A DNA stretch of 64,000 bases from Pseudomonas syringae (lineage in GTDB: Bacteria > Pseudomonadota > Gammaproteobacteria > Pseudomonadales > Pseudomonadaceae). A program made the translations under genes and the position numbers. Shown piece after piece: positions 1 to 8,900 of this stretch; the first letter of the stretch is position 1; the number at the start of each line of letters is the position of its first letter. The stretch is taken from contig NZ_WKEQ01000002.1 of NCBI RefSeq assembly GCF_021605415.1, positions 1 to 64,000 on the forward strand. Reading direction: 5' to 3'. The notes under the pieces were generated by a model that saw nothing but the letters and a program-made list of their open reading frames with translations, made no database searches and had not been told where the DNA came from.

Positions 1-284
1 TAAACCGTAGCTGTCGAAATGCTGAGTGCCGGAAGGATCAAGCTGTGTCAGCAACTGCCCGCGCTGATTATGGGTGGGCGAATTCGATGCATCGGCATAC
101 AGAAACGTTTCGGTATCCGGCAGGCTGTTTTCTTCCAGGGCGACGACGCGTAACTGATCGTCGTACACCGTGCGCCAGTGACCGCCGCGCGCGTCCCAGC
201 GTTGCAGGGTTTCACCGGCCAAACCCGGTAGATTCAAGCGCCAGCCGGCATCGACGCTTTCGGTTTTCAGTGGCTCGCTGGCCA
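1..284. repeat. Direct repeat, copy 1 (TcC N-terminal coding DNA)
   Basis: Matches 5504-5787 in the same orientation with only about three mismatches seen by eye. Similarity drops sharply beyond base 285, where the two genes still align as protein but not closely as DNA. The copy may extend leftwards beyond the window. Confidence 0.9.
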
Positions 285-492
285 GTGCATACACGGTGAG
301 GAGGTTGGGCAGGGGCAGGCGTGGATCACGTTGCGCAATCAAACGCCCGGCGACGTCATGCTGCTGACGCGTGACCAGTGCCGTCGCGGGATCGCTATCG
401 AGGGTTCGCAAATAGGCCACCTGCCGTATTTGCAGGCGGCGCGGGTCGTGGCTCTTCACGCCAGGCGTGTGGCGATGGACGGAGGAATCCAT
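1..492 (-). CDS. TcC-type (RHS-repeat) toxin component, third tandem copy, cut by window start
   Basis: Partial gene: the first 164 codons lie here and the rest is beyond base 1. The product starts MDSSVHRHTPGVKSHDPRRL and continues with the same N-terminus as the two complete TcC proteins that follow (RQVAYLRTL, QQHDVAGRLIAQ, DAGWRLNLPGLAGETLQRWD). In Tc toxins the TcC N-terminus joins TcB to form a hollow RHS cocoon that carries the TcC C-terminal toxin. The start is the ATG at 492, chosen by alignment with its paralogues; it lies 33 nt after the stop of the preceding TcC, so the three copies probably share a transcript with TcB. The first 284 bases of the window are almost identical to 5504-5787, which points to recent duplication or gene conversion. 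The payload end is not visible. Confidence 0.9.
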   Translation of the reverse strand, partial: MDSSVHRHTPGVKSHDPRRLQIRQVAYLRTLDSDPATALVTRQQHDVAGRLIAQRDPRLPLPNLLTVYALASEPLKTESVDAGWRLNLPGLAGETLQRWDARGGHWRTVYDDQLRVVALEENSLPDTETFLYADASNSPTHNQRGQLLTQLDPSGTQHFDSYGL

Positions 493-525
493 ACTTATCC
501 GTCCGGCGCGTTCGTCAACGCACGT

Positions 526-3237
526 TCAGGCCGCATGTTTTTTCTCCTCAAGGAACTGCCAGACGCGTCCGGTCAGGTTTCTCGCCTGTTTCAGCGAGCC
601 GCGCATGACCCCCACTTGCTCCCGAATGGCCGCCAGGTCGACCGGTGGGGCAAGGTGCGTGGCGTTCTCCAGCGTGGCGAAGTGGGTTTGCATCAGCGGT
701 TCTTGCTGATCGAAAAAGGTTTCCAGTTCATTGAGCCGCGTACTGATGCGATCCATGTCGCCCTGGCCCACTGAACCATTGAGAGCTTCGGTCAGATGCG
801 CCATCTGCCGCGCGATGTTCAAGGCCTGTTTCAGGTAAGGGACTTTGAGGTGTTTGCCGGCAGCTCTGGCCGTGGTTTCGACGACGGTTTTGACCACGCT
901 TTCAGACGATCCCGAGGTGAAGCTATCGACGATGGTGCCCACGCCGAAAGGCCCCGCCGCTGCTTTGGCTTTAAGGCTCTTGACCGACAGTGCGTCCGGT
1001 GAGGGCATGATCGGATGACCCCAAGTGGTTTCTTCACCGACTTTTTCCATGATCTTCGTCGCTGTCTCCGCAGCGATGATTGCCCCGACGGTTGCAACCA
1101 CCGGCGCTGCGGGGCCGGTGACCGCACCTATGCCGCCACTGATCGTGGCGCCGACCGCACCGGCCTGTATGGCAACAGCGAACGTGGTGACGGTCAAAAT
1201 GAGTCTTTTGCCGGCGCTTTTGTAAATGTCGCGGGTGCGCGTGATGTTGTAGAGCTGGTGGTTGATTTTTGCCAGTTCACTGTTCACCTGCGTCAGAAAA
1301 TTCGAGTAGTCGGTGATGGCCTGGCGGGCGGCGCTTTCCTCCAATGAAGTACCTGCGACATCAACGTAGCGCAACGGATTGTTGCCCACCATCGCATACA
1401 GATTAAGACCATCGACGTCGCCCGCCGGATCGGCGCTGATCCAGCGCTGTAACCAGGGCGCGAGATAGCGCGCGCCGAAATAGCACAAGCCACTGGCGTC
1501 CATTTCCTTGCCCGAGTAACGCAGGGTTTTGTAAGGCGCCTCGATCACATTGCGCGCGGCTCGCCAGGCACAGCCGCCAAACGGGTAGGAAAACTCAAGG
1601 CTCATCAGCGCCCCTTCGCGATCCAGCTCCAGGGCGCACGTGCCCAGGTGATCGTCGCCGTGATAGCGCAACTGATCGGGCTCGATCTCGGCCGGTTGTC
1701 CGGTTACCCAGTGCAGGCACCGGACGTTGCCCAGGCCCAGTGCCAGGCTGATGACGTGCAAGGTCTGGCCGTCGCTGCGGGTGTGAATCTCCAGCCCTGG
1801 CAAGTAGCGCACTTCGTGACGTCGGGTAGACGACGGGGTATGGCACAAAAGGCGTTTGTAAACCCGTTCGCCCCGACTATAGAGGTAGCTTTCTTCGTCA
1901 TCCGGCAAGCCGTTACTGTGTTTGAGTAACGTCACTCTGGCCAGTTGATCGCGCACATTCCACAGCAGCGGCTGGCTGCCCGTATACAGATCGCGGGCGT
2001 TGCCGTGAGCGTCGAAGCGCTCATCGAATATCGGCTCGGGATCACCTTCCTGCCAGCGCACGCCCCGGTTGCTGACGGCGTCGATGCGCATGGATCGGGT
2101 GTAGGTATTGCCTTGGCGAACGTGGCGCAGTTCGGTCAGGTTGTTGCCGGCATCATAATCATAGAGTTCGGTGTAATTGAAACGCCGGCCCGAATCGATC
2201 GGGCTGATCAGAACCGGCAGCCCCGGTTCAAGGTTCGGGATCTGTGCTTCAAAGCCATTCGCGCGGATCAGCCGGTACAACGAGTCGTAACTGAATTCGC
2301 GCGTGGCCCGGACTTGTTGATTGGCGAAATACACCGTCGCCAGCGTGTGATCGTCGATACGCAGCACGTTCCCCATCGGGTCATGCTCATAGCTCAGGTG
2401 TTGATACAGAGCCTGCCCGGGCTTTCCACTTTTCTGAGCGATCAGGCGATGATCGGCCGGGTCATACTCCCAAGTGCTGATCACGCCGTTACCGGTGATC
2501 TGCGTTGCGATCTGCGCGGCGGCGTTGTACTGAGCATCTTGCAGAATCGGTTGTTGACTCTGGTTTTCGAGTTGCAGGAAAACCTGCTTGAGCTGGCCGG
2601 CAACCGTGTAGCGCATCTGCTGTTGATGGCCGCCGGCATCGGTCTGGCTGAGCAGGGCGCCCAAAGGGTTGTAACGTCTGCCGGTGGAGAACTCATCGCC
2701 AGCAAGGGTTCGCGTTTCATCCAGCGTCTGCCCGAGCAAATCGTAACTGCCGAGGCGCACGGTGCCGGAAGGATCACCGTGCTCAATCAAACGGCCGCGC
2801 ACATTGTGGTCGGGGTTGGCCAGTGCATTGGCGAAAATCAGGCGTTCACGATCCTGTTGCGTGGATTCTTCAATGCCGGTCAGGCGCAATTGATCGTCAT
2901 AGTTCATATGCCAATGGTGGCTGCGTGCGTCCCAGCGCTGAAGGGCTTGCCCGGCCACGCCCGGCAGGTGCAGGCGCCAGCCGGCGTCTGCGCTGTCGAT
3001 CCGCAAGGGGTCCCCCATCAATGTGTAAAGGGTGGCGAGGTTGGGGCTGGGCGCCAGGTCGAACAGACGTGAATCCCATCGTGCGGCCAGTTGCCCCGCC
3101 ACGTTATGCGTCTGATGCGTGATGAGGCTTTCAGTCGCGCCGCCGGGGGCTTTTCGCAAATAGGCAATCTGTCTCACGTTGAGACGCCGAGGATCCTGAG
3201 CGAGCAGGGTCGGCGTGCGCGCATGTGTCGAGCACAT
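526..3237 (-). CDS. TcC-type RHS-repeat toxin component with unrecognised C-terminal payload (tcC copy 2)
   Basis: A 903-aa TcC subunit. Residues 1 to about 630 are RHS/YD repeats ending in the RHS-associated core (YSGKEMDASGLCYFGARY, then SADPAGDVDGLNLYAM, NNPLRYVDVAG). In characterised TcC proteins this core self-cleaves and releases the C-terminal domain inside the TcB-TcC cocoon. The last 272 residues, encoded by about 526-1345, are the presumed toxin. I recognise no family there. It has a long Gly/Ala-rich hydrophobic stretch (around AVAIQAGAVGATISGGIGAV) followed by helical, charged sequence ending KKHAA. The open frame runs upstream to 3339, but the ATG at 3237 (MCSTHARTPTLLAQDPRRL) aligns with the paralogues, has a GAGG-type site, and lies 25 nt after the previous TcC stop. 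Role inferred from family; target unknown. Confidence 0.93.
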   Translation of the reverse strand: MCSTHARTPTLLAQDPRRLNVRQIAYLRKAPGGATESLITHQTHNVAGQLAARWDSRLFDLAPSPNLATLYTLMGDPLRIDSADAGWRLHLPGVAGQALQRWDARSHHWHMNYDDQLRLTGIEESTQQDRERLIFANALANPDHNVRGRLIEHGDPSGTVRLGSYDLLGQTLDETRTLAGDEFSTGRRYNPLGALLSQTDAGGHQQQMRYTVAGQLKQVFLQLENQSQQPILQDAQYNAAAQIATQITGNGVISTWEYDPADHRLIAQKSGKPGQALYQHLSYEHDPMGNVLRIDDHTLATVYFANQQVRATREFSYDSLYRLIRANGFEAQIPNLEPGLPVLISPIDSGRRFNYTELYDYDAGNNLTELRHVRQGNTYTRSMRIDAVSNRGVRWQEGDPEPIFDERFDAHGNARDLYTGSQPLLWNVRDQLARVTLLKHSNGLPDDEESYLYSRGERVYKRLLCHTPSSTRRHEVRYLPGLEIHTRSDGQTLHVISLALGLGNVRCLHWVTGQPAEIEPDQLRYHGDDHLGTCALELDREGALMSLEFSYPFGGCAWRAARNVIEAPYKTLRYSGKEMDASGLCYFGARYLAPWLQRWISADPAGDVDGLNLYAMVGNNPLRYVDVAGTSLEESAARQAITDYSNFLTQVNSELAKINHQLYNITRTRDIYKSAGKRLILTVTTFAVAIQAGAVGATISGGIGAVTGPAAPVVATVGAIIAAETATKIMEKVGEETTWGHPIMPSPDALSVKSLKAKAAAGPFGVGTIVDSFTSGSSESVVKTVVETTARAAGKHLKVPYLKQALNIARQMAHLTEALNGSVGQGDMDRISTRLNELETFFDQQEPLMQTHFATLENATHLAPPVDLAAIREQVGVMRGSLKQARNLTGRVWQFLEEKKHAA

Positions 3238-3262
3238 CACTTGCAACCTCTGCGAAATACGT

Positions 3263-5995
3263 TCATTGCCTGGCAGCCTTGATATGAGCTTTGGCTTGTT
3301 TGAGGAGAAACTGGTTGTCCGTGGTGCCCATGGCCTCATAGTGATCCAGGCCCGTTTTTGCCCGGCTGATGTAATCGAGAATAACGTTGGTTCGCTGCTG
3401 TAACGCAGCCTGGAAAATCGGCGCGAGCATTTCTTTAGGCGTCATGCCGTTGACATTCGGCAGTACGTTGGCCGGATAAACAACAGTGCTGCCCAGTGAT
3501 TCAAATCCGGCCTTGGCAAGAGACCAGCGTTTCTTTGTTGTACTTTCCCAGTCGTTGAGCAAGGTACGGATTTTGTCGATCTTGACCGGGGTGAGTCGGT
3601 TTTTGATGTCTTCTGCTTCCTGGACGCGCGACCCCAGTGCAAGGAAAGCGCCTACCGCAGGAACCACCGAGCCGACGATCCGGTTGAGGAAAAAATCCGA
3701 AAAACCTTCGACCGAGATGCTGTAGTCCATAGCCTGATCCGGTGCCAGGCCCAGTTTGCTGTCAATCGCCGCGACGGACATCGACGATGTCTGCGGAATC
3801 AACGGGCGAATGAGGCGGGGAGTGGGTGCCGCGAACGATGAAGCGTCCGCCGCCAGATCGCCTCCGGCGTTTCCTCCGACAATGCCACCCACGTAAGGAA
3901 TGCTGTTGACGCCGGGAAACAGACTGCCGAAAACCTCCGACCCGCCGTAGCCACCGGCGAAGCCGATGACGGCATTGAGGGATTCGCCGGTGAGGTTTTT
4001 CATCATTTCATAACCGATGGTCTGGTTGATGATGTTATCCAGTTGCTCCAGCAGCGTTGCCGCTTCTGTCCCCAGTTCGGAGATGAATGCCGAATACGCC
4101 ATGACGCCCCATTCCGCTTTGGATGTGCCGCTGGCGTCGACAAAACGCAGCGGGTTGTTGGCGGTAAAACCATAGAGATTGAACCCATCGGCAACCCCCG
4201 CCGGATCCGCACTTACCCAACGCGAAAGCCACGGCGCGTAATAACGTGCGCCGTAGTAATACAGGCCGCTGACGTCCATTTCCTTGCCTGAATAGCGGAC
4301 GAATTTGTATGCCACTTCAATCTGAGAGCGCCCGCTCATCCACGCCGGCGCGCCACTTGGCAGATAGCCTTCATGGCTGATCATGTGCGCCAGGTCATCG
4401 AGTTCCATCACGCTTGAGCCCAGATGATCTTCCAGTGTGTAACGCAGTTGATCCTGATCGATGCCCGAAGGCGGAACCGCCGCCCAATGCAGGCAACGCA
4501 GCGTGCCGGTGCCGGCAGTGACACTGATGACGTGAAGTTCTTCGCCGTTGTCCCGGCTGCGGATTTCCAGGTTGGGCAAGTAGCGCACTTCGTGGAAATG
4601 GCTGTTCGCAGCATTGAAAAAATCATGACGTTTGTAGACCCGCACGCCCTGGCTGTAACGGTAGTGCTCGGTGTCATCGGGGTCGTTGTCGCGTTGGACC
4701 AGCGTTACCGAGGCCAACTGATCGCGGGCGTTCCACAGCATGGGCTGGCCAGGTTGCACGGCCAGCAGGTTGCCGTTGCGGTCGAACAGGCTGGCGAAAT
4801 CCGGCGGCGGATCGCCTTCGGCCCAGCGCACGCCGCGATTGCTCGCCGGGTCGATGGCCATCTGCAGCGTGTGGCTGGCGCCGTCACGCTGGTGAATGCG
4901 CCGGATCAGGTTGTTGCCGTGATCGTAGGTGAACGTTTGCCGGTAATTGCGCCGGTCGTTGGGGTCGCTCGGCTGCGGAACAACGGGCGTGCCGGAGGGC
5001 GGGGCGTCGTCGTAGCCGCTGGCGCTGTGCAACCGGTACAACGAGTCGTAGCTGAATTCCCGGTGGCCGTCGATGCGCTGATTGGCGAAAAAGAACGGCG
5101 TGAACACATGATCGAGAATGCGCGTGATGTTGCCGACCGGGTCGTAGACGTATTCGAAGTCCTGCAGCATCGGCTGTTGAGCAACCTGCGCGAATTGCCG
5201 GTGCAAGCGCCCGTCGGCAGGGTCGTAACGCCAGCGACTGACCACGCCGTTGCCGACCCACTGCTCGACAATCTGCCCGGCGGCGTTGTACTGCGCATCG
5301 ACCAGCACCGGTTGCCAGGCATTCTGCCCGTCGAGCTGCAATTGCGTGTGTTTGAGCTGCCCGGCGAGGTCATAACGCGATTGTTGCCGGTGACCGCCGG
5401 CATCGGTCTGTTCCAGCACGGCTTCGAGAGGGCTGACAACGCGCTGGCTGATGAAGGATCGGCCGTCGTGAAAGAGGCGGGTTTCACGCAACGGCTGGCC
5501 GGCTAAACCGTAGCTGTCGAAATGCTGAGTGCCGGAAGGATCAAGCTGTGTCAGCAACTGCCCGCGCTGATTATGGGTGGGCGAATTCGATGCATCGGCA
5601 TACAGAAACGTTTCGGTATCCGGCAGGCTGGTTTCTTCCAGGGCGACAACGCGTAACTGATCGTCGTACACCGTGCGCCAGTGACCGCCGCGCGCGTCCC
5701 AGCGTTGCAGGGTTTCACCGGCCAAACCCGGCAGATTCAAGCGCCAGCCGGCATCGACGCTTTCGGTTTTCAGTGGCTCGCTGGCCAATCCATAAACACT
5801 GGCAATGACGGGAGCGAGCAACCGAGCATCCCACTGGGCAATCAGGCGTCCAGCCACATCGTGCTGCTGACGGCTCATCAGGGTGGTTGGCGTGTCGTCG
5901 GCCGCAGTGCGCAAATAGGCAATCTGGCGAGTCGACAGACCCCGGCTGTCAGTCGCGGTGATCGACGGCGTGCGACGGTCGACGCTGGTGTTCAT
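3263..5995 (-). CDS. TcC-type RHS-repeat toxin component with unrecognised C-terminal payload (tcC copy 1)
   Basis: A 910-aa TcC subunit directly behind TcB. The ATG at 5995 overlaps the TcB stop by one base (TGATG), so translation is probably coupled. RHS repeats fill residues 1 to about 620 and end in the conserved core (YSGKEMDVSGLYYYGARYY, SADPAGVADGFNLYGF, NNPLRFVDASGTS). In this family the core closes the cocoon and cleaves off the payload. The last 285 residues, encoded by about 3263-4120, differ completely from those of copy 2. They include a Gly-rich stretch (VIGFAGGYGG, IPYVGGIVGGNAGG), a second hydrophobic segment (NRIVGSVVPAVGAFLAL) and a charged helical end. No ADP-ribosyltransferase, deamidase or nuclease motif is evident. 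The N-terminal DNA is nearly identical to the partial third copy. Confidence 0.94.
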   Translation of the reverse strand: MNTSVDRRTPSITATDSRGLSTRQIAYLRTAADDTPTTLMSRQQHDVAGRLIAQWDARLLAPVIASVYGLASEPLKTESVDAGWRLNLPGLAGETLQRWDARGGHWRTVYDDQLRVVALEETSLPDTETFLYADASNSPTHNQRGQLLTQLDPSGTQHFDSYGLAGQPLRETRLFHDGRSFISQRVVSPLEAVLEQTDAGGHRQQSRYDLAGQLKHTQLQLDGQNAWQPVLVDAQYNAAGQIVEQWVGNGVVSRWRYDPADGRLHRQFAQVAQQPMLQDFEYVYDPVGNITRILDHVFTPFFFANQRIDGHREFSYDSLYRLHSASGYDDAPPSGTPVVPQPSDPNDRRNYRQTFTYDHGNNLIRRIHQRDGASHTLQMAIDPASNRGVRWAEGDPPPDFASLFDRNGNLLAVQPGQPMLWNARDQLASVTLVQRDNDPDDTEHYRYSQGVRVYKRHDFFNAANSHFHEVRYLPNLEIRSRDNGEELHVISVTAGTGTLRCLHWAAVPPSGIDQDQLRYTLEDHLGSSVMELDDLAHMISHEGYLPSGAPAWMSGRSQIEVAYKFVRYSGKEMDVSGLYYYGARYYAPWLSRWVSADPAGVADGFNLYGFTANNPLRFVDASGTSKAEWGVMAYSAFISELGTEAATLLEQLDNIINQTIGYEMMKNLTGESLNAVIGFAGGYGGSEVFGSLFPGVNSIPYVGGIVGGNAGGDLAADASSFAAPTPRLIRPLIPQTSSMSVAAIDSKLGLAPDQAMDYSISVEGFSDFFLNRIVGSVVPAVGAFLALGSRVQEAEDIKNRLTPVKIDKIRTLLNDWESTTKKRWSLAKAGFESLGSTVVYPANVLPNVNGMTPKEMLAPIFQAALQQRTNVILDYISRAKTGLDHYEAMGTTDNQFLLKQAKAHIKAARQ
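5504..5787. repeat. Direct repeat, copy 2 (TcC N-terminal coding DNA)
   Basis: Second copy of the repeat described at 1-284, inside tcC copy 1. The middle TcC gene (526-3237) does not share this near-identity, so the exchange or duplication skipped it. Confidence 0.9.
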
Positions 5996-8900
5996 CAGCG
6001 TTGCGTCCGCTTGGGCGGTGGCGATGATGGTTCGTCAGTGTCGTTGAAGTCTTCGCTGATCTGATACCAGGGGTGATACGTCTCGCGGGAGAAATAGCCT
6101 TTGGCGTTGATCAGTTTGATCGGCCGCCCAAGCACGTCATGAAACAGCTGATCGAAGTAGCCCAGATCGCGAAGCGATGCGTCATTGACGTAATGATGAG
6201 TGTTGGCGAAGAACGGGCGGAACTGGCGCACGGCCAATCCCTTGTTGTTGTATTCCACCCGTTCACTGATGCGCCATCGAGGGTCGGCGAACACCTCGAC
6301 GAATTGCCCGTTCTCGACGATCAGAGACCCGTCCGCCGCCACCGCATAGGCCATGCCGGGTTCGACCAATTGCTGGGTTTGCAGGGTGCGGCCAAAACCG
6401 TCGACACAGACTTTGGCGATCTGGATTTGTGCGGCGACCGGGTCGTCGGGATAGCGGTCGGCGCTAAGAATGACGGTGTGCACCGGTTCGCGATGCACCG
6501 TGGCGATCAGCTCGCACAATGCCTGCTCGTCCCGGCTCAGCGCGGTGCTTTGTTGCAGGCCTCGGGCGCGGTGGCGAATGTACCCGCCGCGCAGTACCAG
6601 ACCCGCGTCGATCCATGCTTCGCGTTGTTCAGGATTGATGGCCAGCGGCAACTGTCCCATCCAGCTGAACAGATCCTTGCGCGACGTGTTGGCGGCGTGC
6701 TGTACCGCTGCAACCGGATCGGCGATGGCCGCGTCCGGACGCGGATCGAGAGGGCGAACGAATTGATCCAGCGCTGCGAAACCGGCCGGAAGACCGTTTT
6801 CAGTGCCATGAAAGCTGCTCGCCAAAGGTTGCCCGGAAGGCTCGTAGACCGCCTCTTCGATGTTCTCGTTGGCATCGACGATGCGCATCGGCTGCTGGGC
6901 GTGGTAGTCATACTCGATCCGGGTCGTGCAACCGTCGGGCAGCTCGATGCTTTTGATCGTCAGATGATAGTCATCGTGCTCGGCTTTCGTTTGACCGTGG
7001 CTGAGGGTTTGCCGAACGTTGCGCACTTTGTAAAAACCGCCGAGATCCTCGTACTGCGCGTAACCGTAGCGGGACGACCACAAGTTTTCATCGGTCTCGG
7101 CGTACGGCGCGTCTTCAAACAACAAGGGCATCGGCGTGTAACCGATGTTCGCCAGTTCGACCCGGATGTCGAACGGCGGCGGCAGGATGGCGTAGGCATC
7201 GAGCGCGGTCTTGTCCAGTTGCGCCACCTCCAGCGGTCCGGCCAGTGCTTCGAAATCAGCCTGGCCATCGGGCAACACACTGCCGTCGGAGGTCTTGAGG
7301 TAGCGCTGCACCGATTGGCCCGTCAATACGCTCTGCGCTTTCCAGTGCGCCGAATCCTGGTGCAGGGTGATTTGCTCGTAGCAGATTTGCTCGGGTGAAA
7401 GCCCTTGGGGGAGCGTTCCCTTGGGCAGCACCATGGCATTGGCGCGGATTTGAAACGCCAGCCCTGTGCGCCAGTGCTGCAAATCCGTGGTCAGATCGAT
7501 GAAGCGTGCACGCGACTCCTTCAGGTAATACAGTTGTTGCGCTTCGTCGTGTGCATCGAGCCACCATTGTTGCTCGTCGGGGTCTGTAAATTGCGGCGGG
7601 TTTTGTGCGGTCAGGCGCCGCGCATAGTTGATCGTCTGGGCGCGCGTGGGCATGCCGGCGCCGTTCCAGCACAAGGTCAAGTCATGTGCGCACATCGGGT
7701 CGTCGATGAAACGGTCGTACCCGTAGCTGATTTTTTCCACGGTCAACGGCATCAGTACCGCCGCGCCATAACGGTCTGCGGGCCGGACTTCGCGCACCAG
7801 ATACCGGTACTCCTCAACGGCGTAAGGCAGCGCCGTGGCCGGGTCATCATCGGCGGCATACGTCTCGGTTCTGGCGACCCGGCCGACGAGTGAGCGGGCA
7901 ATCTGATATTCGGTGGCGGCGTCGGGAGGCGGAAGGATTTCTTCGCAGTCATCGTCGGTGTGGTAGCGACTGAATAGCGTGGGCTTGAGCGCGATGGCTT
8001 GGGTGTCCAGGGCGAAATAATCCTGGCGCGATCGATTCATCGCGTGACCGTTATGGAACCAGGTGCGCAAACGTGTCGGCGCCGTGAACGACACGTCATC
8101 ATCGCTGGCGGCGGACTCGCTGTCGCGTTGTTGCAGTTGCCCGAATCCGCGGAATTCTCGCTCCTGACTGTCATAAGCGCCCTCGCGGTAATCAAAGCAT
8201 TGCGTCAGGCAATTGCCGGTCACCTCATCCAGCTGTTGCTGACGTTTGACGACCTGAACGGGGAATGGCAAATGGCAGGCCGGCATGACGTTCGGATCCT
8301 GGGCGAGCCGTTGCTGTTTTTCATCCAGCCATTCTTGCGCCGAACTGCGATAGACCACGGCCGTGCTGCTGCCCATGTTGTTGTTGCTGGAGGTGAGCAA
8401 GTAGGGCTTGGCGTCGACAAAATCATAGCGCCAGTGCTGCGGCGTCATGTGCGGCACGGTCAGGATCAGGCTCGCGCAACCCAGGCCTTGCAAGTCCGCC
8501 AGCGTGACCTGGCACAGACGGTCGTAGCGCACGCCGGCGGGCCATGGAACGCTGACCGGGTGTTCTTCCAGTCCGTGGCCGCCACGGTTCAGGTAAATAT
8601 CGAACCCCTGCGCGCGCAAATAGATCAACGCTGGCGCGCCCGAGCCGTTCAAGTCGGCAATCCGTATCCGCGAAGCGTCGAATTCCTCGTAGCTGAACTG
8701 CGGGCCATTGAGGCGCCGTCCCTTGTCGAACGTGCCGTGGCCCAGGTTCGCCCAACACATGATTTCGTTGTGGCGGATGCGGCACAGCTCGGGCATGTCG
8801 CTGGCCAGCAGATTGCCGAGAAACACCAGCTCAGTGGGCGTGGCGCTGAACAGCGGAAGGCGGTCATCCTGCGGCTCATGCAGCACTTGCTCGGCCGGCG

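Noticed and set aside
3238..3339. N-terminal extension of tcC copy 2 up to 3339
   Set aside because: The extension would overlap the end of the preceding TcC gene, and the paralogues begin at the residue encoded at 3237.
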